NCBI GenBank assembly: GCA_030065235.1
Contig: JASJDC010000011.1
Span: 124,001 to 188,000, forward strand
Source: Alphaproteobacteria bacterium
Lineage (GTDB): Bacteria > Pseudomonadota > Alphaproteobacteria > UBA8366 > Aestuariispiraceae
DNA: 64,000 bases
Reading direction: 5' to 3'
Under the pieces are notes generated by a model, which ran no database searches, was not told the DNA's origin, and saw only the letters and a list, made by a program, of their open reading frames with translations. The number at the start of each line of letters is the position of its first letter. Positions within the stretch are counted from its first letter, which is position 1. Shown here piece by piece: positions 41,275 to 49,865 of the stretch. The translations under genes were made by a program, and so were the position numbers.

Positions 41275-42522
41275 ATGATGACTGAATCAGACCTATGGCG
41301 CGCCTTGCTGAGCGGCGATATCGGCCGGGCCGAGACCGGATTTCGGGCGTTGCGCGTCGAGGGGGCGCCGATCAACGCCGAGGTCGGGCTATTCCTGGCC
41401 GCTGTACTGCGCGGCGACCGGTCGCGCGCCACAAAAATCCTGGAAGCCCGCGCCGCGACGCACGGAGACCTCGGCCTGTTGCTCTGGCGGGCCGCCTGGA
41501 TCGGGGCCAAGAATGGGCTGGAGAGACTACTCGACATTCTTACAGACTATTTCGATTCGATAGGCGCGCCGCCCGGTTGGCGCGCGCCCATCGCTTACGG
41601 CGCCGGCCATATCGCGCTCGTCCGGGGCGATACCGACGCCGCACTGAACGCGTTCCTCGCCGCGGCGGACGGGTTCGCGGCCGAGCGCGCGCTGTATATC
41701 CGCACCGGTGACGAGGCGCTGACATCCGCCGCGGTTCAGTGTCTGCATCTTTTGCCGGCGGAGACGGTCGACCGACTGGCCCGGATTGAGAACACGGTCG
41801 CACCGCCGCCTGAATGGCTCGGCAAGCCGCCTGACCCCGTCCAAAGCGCGCCGGCCGTTATGGTCGCCGCCGATCCCAATTATCTAAAAACATTCGGCGC
41901 GGCCTTCACCCGCAGTCTGGCTCAGGCGCATCCAGACGCGCGGCTGCATATCCATCTGATGGACGGGGATCGCGCGACGCTTGACTCGTTCTTGTGCGAT
42001 TATGGCGCGATCGGCTTGGCCCAGATCGACGGCTCGCTGTCCACCTCCGACCCCTGGCCCGTCCAGAAAACACCGGTTCAGAAAGCGCCGATCTACGCCA
42101 GCGCCCGATTCTTCCTCGCGCCCTATCTCTTGGAACGACTGCAGCACCCGATCCTGCTGTTGGATATCGATCAAGAACTGCGCGGCCCGATCGATAGCCT
42201 GTTCGAAATTGCGCAGCGGAGCGATTTCGCCTGTTGGCGGCGGCCGGACGGCGGACCCGGCGGCTATGTCGCCGCCGGTGCGACCGCCTTTTCTCCGACA
42301 GGCGGCGCGGCGCTGGCGCGGTTGGCCGGCGCCTATATCGACGCAAGGCTACAGAAAGAGGCCGACAATCTATGGTTTGTCGACCAAGCAGCCCTGTTCC
42401 GCGCCGCGCACTATTATGAAAGCCGCCAGTCCGGCTTTCGGTGGGCCGATTTCGGGGCCGTCGCCGGATCTTACGACGCTCTGTTCGATCACGCCCCCGA
42501 GTCTGAGACTAAGCGCCGCTAA
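41275..42522 (+). CDS. Glycosyltransferase-like protein with N-terminal helical-repeat region
   Basis: A 415-residue protein. The N-terminal part (about 1-170) is helical and alanine-rich, with repeat-like spacing suggesting TPR-like structure. The C-terminal part (about 185-415) looks like a GT-A nucleotide-sugar transferase: AVMVAADPNYLKTFGAAFTRSL resembles the first strand and loop, and LLLDIDQELRGPID carries a DxD motif. The substrate is not known. The start is ATG 41275 or 41278, in AGAGATGATG. The stop abuts that of the convergent SDR gene with no gap. Its divergent partner is a PhyH-like oxygenase. Confidence 0.65.
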   Translation: MMTESDLWRALLSGDIGRAETGFRALRVEGAPINAEVGLFLAAVLRGDRSRATKILEARAATHGDLGLLLWRAAWIGAKNGLERLLDILTDYFDSIGAPPGWRAPIAYGAGHIALVRGDTDAALNAFLAAADGFAAERALYIRTGDEALTSAAVQCLHLLPAETVDRLARIENTVAPPPEWLGKPPDPVQSAPAVMVAADPNYLKTFGAAFTRSLAQAHPDARLHIHLMDGDRATLDSFLCDYGAIGLAQIDGSLSTSDPWPVQKTPVQKAPIYASARFFLAPYLLERLQHPILLLDIDQELRGPIDSLFEIAQRSDFACWRRPDGGPGGYVAAGATAFSPTGGAALARLAGAYIDARLQKEADNLWFVDQAALFRAAHYYESRQSGFRWADFGAVAGSYDALFDHAPESETKRR

Positions 42523-43275
42523 TCAACCCCGCCCGACAAAAGGCATGTCGGTCGCCATGATGGTCATGGTCAGGATGTTGCTGTCCAGCGGCAGGCCGGC
42601 CATATGCGCGACCGCGTCGCCGACATGCGCGACCGGCATGGTCGGCTCCACCTTGGTCGAGCCGTCCGGTTGAGGCACGCCCGTCTGCATCTTTTCGGTC
42701 ATCGGGGTGGCGGCGTTGCCGATATCGATTTGGCCGCAGGCGATGTTGTAGCGGCGTCCGTCCAAGGCGGTCGATTTCGTCAGACCGGTGATCGCGTGCT
42801 TGGTCGCGGTGTAGGGCGCCGAGAAGGGCCGCGGCGTGGTCGCCGAGATCGAGCCGTTATTAACGATCCGGCCGCCCATCGGGTCTTGCCGCCGCATCTG
42901 GGCGAAGGCGGCGCGGGTGCAGAGAAAGGCCCCGGTCAGGTTGACCTCGACCGCCGCCCGCCATTCTTCGGTCGACAGTTCGTCCATATCAACCGGCCGC
43001 GCCCCCATGCCGGCGTTGTTGAAGATGAAATCAAGCCGGCCATGCGCCTTGACCATGGCCGCCACCATCGCCTCGACCTCCGCGTCTTTGGTCACATCGG
43101 TGGGCAGGCAAAGGGCGCGACCGCCGGCCCCGCTCAATTGAGCGGTCTCTTCCAGCGGCTCCAAGCGACGGCCCGCCAAGCCCACGGACCAACCGGCGTT
43201 CAGCAAAGCCGTCGCAGCGGCCCGTCCGACCCCCGTTCCGGCGCCGGTGACAATGGCGGATTTAGTGTCGGACAT
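42523..43275 (-). CDS. SDR-family oxidoreductase
   Basis: A 250-residue short-chain dehydrogenase with all classical motifs: GAGTGVGRA for the cofactor, NNAGMG, the catalytic Ser in NNGSIS, and Tyr-Lys in [10 protein letters not shown]. The alcohol or ketone substrate cannot be told. It is transcribed after the dienelactone-hydrolase-like and alcohol dehydrogenase genes on the same strand, with about 100 bases between, so the three may form a loose catabolic group. Confidence 0.9.
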   Translation of the reverse strand: MSDTKSAIVTGAGTGVGRAAATALLNAGWSVGLAGRRLEPLEETAQLSGAGGRALCLPTDVTKDAEVEAMVAAMVKAHGRLDFIFNNAGMGARPVDMDELSTEEWRAAVEVNLTGAFLCTRAAFAQMRRQDPMGGRIVNNGSISATTPRPFSAPYTATKHAITGLTKSTALDGRRYNIACGQIDIGNAATPMTEKMQTGVPQPDGSTKVEPTMPVAHVGDAVAHMAGLPLDSNILTMTIMATDMPFVGRG

Positions 43276-43375
43276 GGCGTTCGTCTCCCTCGATTGCGCG
43301 GCGTCGCCTGGTTTCTAAGCCGCGCCGACGGAGATGAAAAGAAATCGCGCGTCCCAGACCCGCGCCAACGAGCGC

Positions 43376-44257
43376 TTAGGACAGATGCGTTTGGAAAAAC
43401 GCGATGCTGGAGGCCCAGGACTTCTCCGCCATCTCCTTGTTGTAGCGGCCGGTCGAGTAATTGTGGAACCCGTGCCGTGTGTCCGGATACACCACCCGCT
43501 CATACTGTTTATTGTGGGTCTTCAAGGCGGCTTCAAATTCCGGCCACATGTCATTGATGCGCGGGTCGTCCGACGCCGACTGAATCAGAAGCGGCGCTTG
43601 GATCCTCGGCACGTCCTCGGACGGCGCCGAGCGGCCGTAATAGGGCACGCCGGCCAAAAGATCGGAGCCCATCTCGACGGCGAGATAATTCACCGTACCG
43701 CCGCCCCAGCAGAATCCGACCGCCCCCATTTTCCCCGTGGAAAGGGAATGGTCCTTCAGGAACTTCGCGCTGTTCAGGAAATCGATGCGTAGCTTCGGCT
43801 GATCGAGCGCGCGTTGCATGGTCCGCCCATCATCGTCATTGCCTGGATAGCCGCCAACCGGCGCCAGCCCGTCCGGGGCCAGGGCGACGAAACCGGCGAC
43901 CGCCGCCGCCCGCGCCGTATCCTCGACATAGGGGTTCAGACCCCGGTTCTCATGGATCACCAGAACGGCGGGAAACGGCCCCTCGCCGGCCGGTTGCACC
44001 AGATAGCCGCGCATCTCGCCGGAATTCCCGCCGGGCGAAGGATAGGTCACATAGGTCGCCTTGATCCGTTCATCGGTGAAATCGACCGTGTGGCCATGGG
44101 CGTAGTTCGGGATCAGCGCCTGCGCCATTCCGGTCGCGGCGACCCCGCCGACCGTGATCTTGGCGGCGCGTCGGAAATACTCCCGGCGATCCATCGCGCC
44201 GTGGCAATACTCGTCATAGAGTTCAAAGATCCGGGGATCGATCGGTTGCTGGCCCAT
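43376..44257 (-). CDS. Dienelactone-hydrolase-family protein (YghX-like)
   Basis: A 293-residue alpha/beta hydrolase. Residues 24-50 contain RREYFRRAAKITVGGVAATGMA, a twin-Arg-like or hydrophobic segment that is a usual feature of YghX homologues. The catalytic Cys lies in GFCWGGGTVNY, with the acid in ASDDPRIN and the histidine in DTRHGFHNYS. Dienelactone hydrolases open lactone rings in chloroaromatic catabolism, but the YghX branch is not well characterised. It starts 71 bases after the alcohol dehydrogenase stop on the same strand. A role in degrading aromatic or lactone compounds is inference only. Confidence 0.87.
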   Translation of the reverse strand: MGQQPIDPRIFELYDEYCHGAMDRREYFRRAAKITVGGVAATGMAQALIPNYAHGHTVDFTDERIKATYVTYPSPGGNSGEMRGYLVQPAGEGPFPAVLVIHENRGLNPYVEDTARAAAVAGFVALAPDGLAPVGGYPGNDDDGRTMQRALDQPKLRIDFLNSAKFLKDHSLSTGKMGAVGFCWGGGTVNYLAVEMGSDLLAGVPYYGRSAPSEDVPRIQAPLLIQSASDDPRINDMWPEFEAALKTHNKQYERVVYPDTRHGFHNYSTGRYNKEMAEKSWASSIAFFQTHLS

Positions 44258-44328
44258 GGCGGTCCTCCCTTAGCGCGGCGAATTTCCTATGAGCGAACTA
44301 GGGCGGAAGGCGCGAAGGGGAATAGCTG

Positions 44329-45411
44329 TCAAAATAAGATCACATTGCGCAGGACGTCGCCGTTGCGCGCGGAGGCGATCGCCTCATTGATACCGTCCAG
44401 CGGATAGCGGCCGCTGATCAATTCGTCCAATTTCAGATCGCCGGCGCGATAGGCCTCGATCAGGGCCGGGATGAAAGAGCGGATCGCGCTGCCGCCCATT
44501 TTCGAGCCAAGAATGCGCTGGTTCCGCCCGGCCAATTCTCCCGGATCGAGGCCGACCGTGACGCCGCTGGGCGGCATTCCGACCAAGACGATCGCGCCCG
44601 ACGGCGCACAGAGATCAAAGGCCTGCTCAACCGCCGCGCCCAGGCCGACGGTGACGAAGACATAGTCCGCCCCCCGCCCCCCGGTCGGCGCGCGCGCCGC
44701 CTCGACCGCCCGCCCCGGATCGCGGCAATCGACGCCGTGGGTCGCGCCGAAGCGCAACGCGGTCTCCAATTTCGCGTCATTGATATCAAGCGCCAGGATT
44801 TCAGTCGCGCCGGCGGCTTTGGCTCCTTGGATCGCGTTAACGCCGACCCCGCCGGCGCCGATGACGGCCACCGTCGCGCCGGGCTCGACGTGCGCCGTAT
44901 TCACCACCGCGCCATAGCCGGTGATCACGCCGCAGGCGAGCAGCGACGCCGCGGCGCTGTCCATCTCGCCCTGCACCCCGACCAGTTGCGATTCGTGAAC
45001 CACAACTTGATCGGCGAAGGCGCCGGTGGCCATGCCCTGCACCAAAGACTCGCCGTCCGCCGCGGCGATCGGGCTGGCGGGGCCCAAACCGCCCGTCGCT
45101 TCGCAAGAGACCTCATGGCCGTGTCGGCAACTGACGCAACTCCCGCACGAGCGAATCAGGGTGACCACAACCGGCTGCCCTGGCGACACTGAGCGCACCC
45201 CGGCGCCGACCGCTCTGACAACGCCGGCGGCTTCGTGCCCGAACACGGCCGGCAGCGGCCCGCCCCAGGCGCCGTCCATAAAATGAATATCGCTGTGGCA
45301 GATGGCGCAGGCCTCGATCTTGACGCGAACCTCGCCAGGGCCGGGCGGCGCGAGTTCGATCGACTCAATCGCCAGCGGGGCTCCAAAGTCACGGCATATC
45401 GCGGCGCGCAT
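44329..45411 (-). CDS. Zinc-dependent alcohol dehydrogenase
   Basis: A 360-residue medium-chain dehydrogenase. Catalytic zinc ligands are in ACAICHSD and GHEAAGVV. The structural zinc site has four cysteines (CGSCVSCRHGHEVSC). The NAD-binding loop is VIGAGGVGVNAIQGAKAAGA with Asp after the second strand (LALDIND), indicating NAD rather than NADP. The length fits the class III-like/benzyl-alcohol dehydrogenase group. It is divergent from the enolase-superfamily gene, with a 180-base shared upstream region. The substrate is unknown. Confidence 0.9.
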   Translation of the reverse strand: MRAAICRDFGAPLAIESIELAPPGPGEVRVKIEACAICHSDIHFMDGAWGGPLPAVFGHEAAGVVRAVGAGVRSVSPGQPVVVTLIRSCGSCVSCRHGHEVSCEATGGLGPASPIAAADGESLVQGMATGAFADQVVVHESQLVGVQGEMDSAAASLLACGVITGYGAVVNTAHVEPGATVAVIGAGGVGVNAIQGAKAAGATEILALDINDAKLETALRFGATHGVDCRDPGRAVEAARAPTGGRGADYVFVTVGLGAAVEQAFDLCAPSGAIVLVGMPPSGVTVGLDPGELAGRNQRILGSKMGGSAIRSFIPALIEAYRAGDLKLDELISGRYPLDGINEAIASARNGDVLRNVILF

Positions 45412-45478
45412 GGGCGGACCTCAAAAACAACAGGCGCGGCTTGGCGCAAAACGGAAAGGCCTTGCAGCCAATCCAGAC

Positions 45479-45500
45479 GCATCGTCCTATGAGGCGATGC
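45479..45500. promoter_or_regulatory. Spaced inverted repeat between divergent ADH and sugar-acid genes
   Basis: GCATCG and CGATGC form perfect six-base arms separated by ten bases, located 68 bases upstream of the ADH start and 92 bases upstream of the enolase-superfamily start. It could be a LacI- or GntR-type operator for either gene. Evidence is limited to symmetry and position. Confidence 0.35.
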
Positions 45501-45591
45501 TGATTTCGTCCGGACAAACGCCGCTTTTTGCCGATTCCGAGACCTTTGGGCACGCGCGCGCCGCCCAGGATCGAACCGCGAGGAAACGACC

Positions 45592-46791
45592 ATGAAGATT
45601 TCAGACTTCAGGACATTCGTCGTCGGCAACCCGCCGCCGGGGTTCGGCGGGCGCTATTTCATTTTCGTCAAACTGACGACCGATGACGGAATCGTTGGTT
45701 ACGGCGAGGTCTATTGCGACACGTTCGGCCCGCACACAATCGCGCAGATGGTCGAGGACGTGTGCGAACGCCATGTCGTCGGCGCCGATCCGTTCAAGAT
45801 CGAACGTCTGTGGCGCCGGGTCTATGGCAGCGGCTATACGCTGCGCCCCGATGTCTCCCTGATGGGCGTCTTGAGCGGGATCGAAACCGCCTGCTGGGAC
45901 ATTGTCGGCAAGGCTTTGGACAAACCGGTCTATGAGCTGCTGGGCGGCCAGGTGCATGATCGGCTGCGCAGCTACACTTACCTATATCCCGAACCGGGCG
46001 ATACGGCGCATGTCTATGACGACCCGGACGCCGCCGCCGCGCGCGCCTTGAGCTATGTCGAGAAAGGCTTCACGGCGGTGAAATTTGATCCCGCCGGCGC
46101 CTATACCGTGTTCGATCCGCGCCAGCCCAGCATGGCCGCGCTGGACCGTTCGGAACGGTTCGTGAAACGCATCCGCGAAGCGGTGGGCGTGCGCGCGGAT
46201 CTGCTGTTCGGGACCCATGGGCAATTCACCACCGCCGGCGCAATCCGGCTGGCCAAACGCATCGAGCCTTATGAGCCGCTCTGGTTCGAAGAACCGACCC
46301 CGCCGGAGACGCCCGAGGAAATGGCGCGGGTCGCTCGCCAGACCAGCGTACCGATCGCGACCGGCGAGCGTCTGACGACGAAATACGAGTTCGCGCGCGT
46401 GCTCTCGTTGCAGGCGGCGTCGATCCTGCAGCCCGCCTTGGGCCGGGTCGGCGGGATTCTGGAAGCGAAGAAAATCGCCGGCATGGCCGAGGCGCATTAC
46501 GCCCAAATCGCCCCGCATCTCTATTGTGGGCCGATCGAGGGCGCGGCGAATGTGCAGCTTGCCGCCTGCACGCCGAACTTCCTGATCCTCGAGAGCATCC
46601 AGACTTGGGGCGGCTTCCACGCCGACTTGCTGACAACACCGATGCAATGGGAGGAAGGGTATGTGATCCCACCGACCGCGCCCGGCATCGGCGTCGAACT
46701 GAACGAGGCCGTGGCTGAGGCGCATCCCTATAAAGGCGCGGCGCTGCATTTGGAAATGGGTCCCGACCCGCTCCCGCCAGGCGAGGACTGA
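45592..46791 (+). CDS. Mandelate racemase/enolase-superfamily sugar-acid dehydratase
   Basis: A 399-residue enolase-superfamily enzyme. The N-terminal cap and the barrel are complete. The barrel has KFDP at the end of strand two, then THGQFTTAG (His conserved), WFEEPTPPE, ATGERLTT (metal glutamates) and APHLYCGPIEGAAN with a catalytic histidine. The first metal position, usually Asp or Glu two residues before the HGQ histidine, is Gly here (FGTHGQ), so metal binding may be altered. GAGGAAAC precedes the ATG. The sugar ABC importer and gluconolactonase genes downstream support dehydration of a sugar acid, but the specific acid is unknown. Confidence 0.87.
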   Translation: MKISDFRTFVVGNPPPGFGGRYFIFVKLTTDDGIVGYGEVYCDTFGPHTIAQMVEDVCERHVVGADPFKIERLWRRVYGSGYTLRPDVSLMGVLSGIETACWDIVGKALDKPVYELLGGQVHDRLRSYTYLYPEPGDTAHVYDDPDAAAARALSYVEKGFTAVKFDPAGAYTVFDPRQPSMAALDRSERFVKRIREAVGVRADLLFGTHGQFTTAGAIRLAKRIEPYEPLWFEEPTPPETPEEMARVARQTSVPIATGERLTTKYEFARVLSLQAASILQPALGRVGGILEAKKIAGMAEAHYAQIAPHLYCGPIEGAANVQLAACTPNFLILESIQTWGGFHADLLTTPMQWEEGYVIPPTAPGIGVELNEAVAEAHPYKGAALHLEMGPDPLPPGED

Positions 46792-46811
46792 ACGCGCGCC
46801 TCCGCCTGCTG

Positions 46812-46837
46812 ATCGGCGCTACAAAGAAATCGCCGAT
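46812..46837 (+). terminator. Hairpin after the dehydratase gene
   Basis: Seven-base arms ATCGGCG and CGCCGAT with a 12-base loop lie 20 bases after the dehydratase stop. A T-rich stretch follows only after about 15 bases, so termination would be partial. It could separate expression of the dehydratase from the importer operon. Confidence 0.35.
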
Positions 46838-46996
46838 GCGGTGCCCATATCTTTTAATTGCATTATGATATTCGCACATTGCCTTTAGCGGACGCCGACC
46901 GTTGCTCGCGCCGCGCCGGGCGACCGGGAGAAACCAAGACAAAAGCCTATGCAGGCCGCCATTCTACGGCTATCGTCCGCGGGTTTGCATGAGCGA

Positions 46997-47025
46997 GGGC
47001 GCGCGGCTTTTGCGGCGGCGCGCCC
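46997..47025 (+). other. GC-rich leader hairpin upstream of the sugar-binding protein gene
   Basis: Perfect eight-base arms GGGCGCGC and GCGCGCCC with a 13-base loop end 29 bases before the start codon, just upstream of GGGAGGA. It is followed by six A residues, so it is not a terminator for this operon. It may stabilise the 5' end of the transcript. Confidence 0.4.
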
Positions 47026-47054
47026 AAAAAACGAGAAAGATGGGAGGAATAATC

Positions 47055-48182
47055 ATGCGTGCAGTAGGACTGTTGACGGGCGCAACATTGGCGCTCTCAC
47101 TGGCCGTCGGGACCGCTCTGGCGGGCCCGGCCAAAGTATCGGGCCCAGGACATGATCCAGGGTGTTTCGCGCCCTGGAACGACTCCATCGGCTATTTCCA
47201 ATGGGACAAGCGCGACGGGCCGCACAAGGTCGCGGTCGTGAACGGCTTTGTCGGCAACACCTGGCGCATTCAAATGATCCAGACGGCCAAGGCTTTCGTC
47301 GAACAGCCGGAGATCGCCGGCCAGATCGACGAGTTTAAGGTTGTCTCCACCGGCACCGATGTAGCCGCCCAGTTGGGCGCAATCGAAGATTTCATCAACC
47401 AAGGATTCGACGCCATCGTGACCATCGCCGTTTCGCCGGAAGGTTTCGATCGCGTGATCCGCTTGGCGGATCGGAACGACGTTGTTCTGGTCCCGTTCGA
47501 TAACGTCCTCGACACCGACAAGGTCATGCAGGTCAACGAAGACCAGCTTGAAATGGGCCGCATGTACGGCCGTTGGTTGCTGACGCAACTGGGCTCGAAA
47601 CGGGACGGCAAGATCCTGGAGGTTCGCGGTCTGCAAGGGAACTCCGTCGACCGCGACCGGCATTTGGGCTTCCGCGAAATATTCGAACCCGAAGGCGACT
47701 GGGATATCGTCGAAGTGGTCGGCAACTGGGATGACGGCACGGCGCAAAAAGTGACCGCCGACGCCATCGCCGTGCATGGCGCGTTCGACGCGGTCGTCGT
47801 TCAAGGCGGCTCGACCGGAACCGTGCGCGCGATGCTGGACGCCTCGCATCCGCTGGTCCCGATCGCCGGCGAGGCGGAGAACGGCTTCCGCAAATTGCTG
47901 GCCGAGCACGGCCCGAATGGATTGAAAGGCACGTCTATCGGCCAGTCGCCCGGCATGGTGGCGATCGCGATCAAAGCGGCGCTGTCGGCCCTGGACGGCA
48001 ATGTCATGCCGCAACTGATCTCCGTGCCGATCCCTTACGCCCATTACAACGAGTTGGTTGCGGGCGAGAATTATTGGCCCGACCTGACCGACAACTTCTT
48101 CACGGTGAATGAATTCCCGCCCTGCGGCGTGAACATCACCGCGCGGGAGATCATGGCGAAAGACGCAGAAAACCTGCAATAG
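47055..48182 (+). CDS. Sugar ABC transporter substrate-binding protein
   Basis: A 375-residue periplasmic protein with a signal peptide (residues 1-23, cleavage at ALA-GP). It is a Peripla_BP_4 (RbsB-like) binding protein: KVAVVNGFVGNTWRIQMIQTAK, then FINQGFDAIVTIAVSPEGFDRVIRLA, VPFDNVLDTDKVMQVNEDQ, and LEVRGLQGNSVDRDRHLGF. GGGAGGAATAATC precedes the ATG. It is the first gene of the CUT2-type importer. Its substrate is probably a pentose, hexose or sugar lactone linked to the neighbouring dehydratase and gluconolactonase. Confidence 0.92.
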   Translation: MRAVGLLTGATLALSLAVGTALAGPAKVSGPGHDPGCFAPWNDSIGYFQWDKRDGPHKVAVVNGFVGNTWRIQMIQTAKAFVEQPEIAGQIDEFKVVSTGTDVAAQLGAIEDFINQGFDAIVTIAVSPEGFDRVIRLADRNDVVLVPFDNVLDTDKVMQVNEDQLEMGRMYGRWLLTQLGSKRDGKILEVRGLQGNSVDRDRHLGFREIFEPEGDWDIVEVVGNWDDGTAQKVTADAIAVHGAFDAVVVQGGSTGTVRAMLDASHPLVPIAGEAENGFRKLLAEHGPNGLKGTSIGQSPGMVAIAIKAALSALDGNVMPQLISVPIPYAHYNELVAGENYWPDLTDNFFTVNEFPPCGVNITAREIMAKDAENLQ

Positions 48183-48189
48183 GCGACGC

Positions 48190-48218
48190 GCCGGCGCGGT
48201 CGGTATGGCCGCGTCGGC
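48190..48218 (+). other. Strong hairpin between binding-protein and ATPase genes
   Basis: A ten-base GC-rich stem (GCCGGCGCGG / CCGCGTCGGC, one G-T wobble) with a nine-base loop lies seven bases after the binding-protein stop. No T run follows, so it is most likely an mRNA 3'-stabilising or partial-termination element that raises the ratio of binding protein to ATPase and permeases. Confidence 0.5.
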
Positions 48219-48287
48219 CTTCGTCCGACGCAAGAATCGGAGGCGGCCGGCGTCGCCGCGACCTTTGCGCAAGGGCCTGGATCGATC

Positions 48288-49865
48288 ATGATGGAAGTAT
48301 CGCCCGGCGCCGAATCCTCTCGGCCCGACCATGTCGCTCTTCGCGGCGTCACCAAGCGCTATGGCGGCGTCACCGCCTTGGAGGATGTCGATTTCTCCTG
48401 CGCCTTGGGATCGATCCACGCGGTGCTCGGCGAGAACGGCGCCGGGAAATCGACCTTGATCAAGATCATGTCGGGCGTGGTCCAGCCCAGCGCCGGCGAG
48501 ATGTTCCTCGACGGCGCGCCGGTCTCCTTTCCCAATCCGCACGCGGCGAACGACGCCGGGGTCGTGTGCATCTTTCAGGAACTGTCACTGCTGCCGGACC
48601 TGTCGGTTGCGGACAATATCTCGATCGGCGATCCGCCGCGGCGGTTTGGCATGATCGATGCGCGCGCTCAACGCCGCCGCGCCGAATCGCTCTTGGCGCG
48701 CATCGGATGCGAGGATGTAAACCCGCTTCTCAATGTTCGGGACCTGCCGCTGTCCCGCCGGCAAATGGTGGAGATCGCCAAGGCTTTAGCGAAAGATCCG
48801 ACAGTCCTGATTCTGGACGAGGCGACCTCGGCTCTGACCGCCGCGGACGTAGACCGGGTCTTTGAAATTCTCCGCCTGTTGCGGGATGACGGCATATCGA
48901 TCCTGACAATCTCCCATCGGATGCATGAAATCGAGGCGGTGGCCGACCGGTGCTCGGTTTTCCGCAACGGCCGCCATATCGATACATTCGATCAGGGTGC
49001 GCGGAGCGCCGATGAGATCGTTCAAATGATGATCGGCCGCGAGATCGCGGCGCAGTTCCCGGAAAAGCAGCAGACCCCGCATCCGGACACGGTCCTGGAG
49101 ATCGACCATCTGAGTTGGGAAGACCGGTTGAAGAGCGTCACGCTGTCGGCGGGTGAAGGGGAGATTATCGGACTGGGCGGACTGGACGGTCAGGGACAGA
49201 AGGAACTTCTGCTCGCGCTGTTCGGCGTCTTGAAAGGGGTCTCCGGCGCGGTCCGGATCGGCGGAAGCGCCGTCGCCCTAACGTCGCCGCGAAACGCAAA
49301 ATCTGCAGGCGTACGGATGGCGTTGATCCCGGAAGACCGGAAGACAGAGGGACTAATGCTGCCCATGTCGATCACGGACAATCTGGTGATTTCCTCACTG
49401 GACGCCTTGTCCAACGGCCTTTTCGTGGATCGCAAGGCTCTGGAGACCGCCGTCGATGACGGTGTCGCCCGGATGCAGATCAAGGTCGGATCGGTCGACG
49501 ATCCGGTATCGACCCTGTCGGGCGGCAATCAGCAAAAGGTCGTCATAGCAAAATGGTTGTTGACCGACCCGAAGGTCATTCTGCTGAACGATCCGACCCG
49601 CGGGATCGATGTCGGGACAAAGCAGGAAATCTACAAGCTCTTGCGGGCGCTGGCCGCCGACGGCGCCGCCATACTCTTTTATTCGACAGACTATGAGGAG
49701 TTGATCGGCTGCTGCGACCGCGTCGCCGTCATGTATGACGGCGCCATCGTCACCGTTCTGGCGGGCGACGCGATCACGGAAACCAACATCGTCGCGAGCG
49801 CCCTGAATATCGAGGCGCAAGACGCAGCGAAGACGGTCGCCGGCGGTCCGGAGGCGACGCCATGA
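48288..49865 (+). CDS. Sugar ABC transporter ATP-binding protein (RbsA-like)
   Basis: A 525-residue ATPase with two nucleotide-binding domains. The first has GENGAGKST, LSRRQMVEIAKA in place of LSGGQ, and Walker B LILDEATSAL. The second has GLGGLDGQGQKE (degenerate Walker A), LSGGNQQKVVIAKWL and a Walker B-like ILLNDPTRGID. This is the RbsA/MglA/AraG pattern. It overlaps the first permease gene by four bases. A second ATG three bases downstream is an equivalent start. Confidence 0.93.
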   Translation: MMEVSPGAESSRPDHVALRGVTKRYGGVTALEDVDFSCALGSIHAVLGENGAGKSTLIKIMSGVVQPSAGEMFLDGAPVSFPNPHAANDAGVVCIFQELSLLPDLSVADNISIGDPPRRFGMIDARAQRRRAESLLARIGCEDVNPLLNVRDLPLSRRQMVEIAKALAKDPTVLILDEATSALTAADVDRVFEILRLLRDDGISILTISHRMHEIEAVADRCSVFRNGRHIDTFDQGARSADEIVQMMIGREIAAQFPEKQQTPHPDTVLEIDHLSWEDRLKSVTLSAGEGEIIGLGGLDGQGQKELLLALFGVLKGVSGAVRIGGSAVALTSPRNAKSAGVRMALIPEDRKTEGLMLPMSITDNLVISSLDALSNGLFVDRKALETAVDDGVARMQIKVGSVDDPVSTLSGGNQQKVVIAKWLLTDPKVILLNDPTRGIDVGTKQEIYKLLRALAADGAAILFYSTDYEELIGCCDRVAVMYDGAIVTVLAGDAITETNIVASALNIEAQDAAKTVAGGPEATP

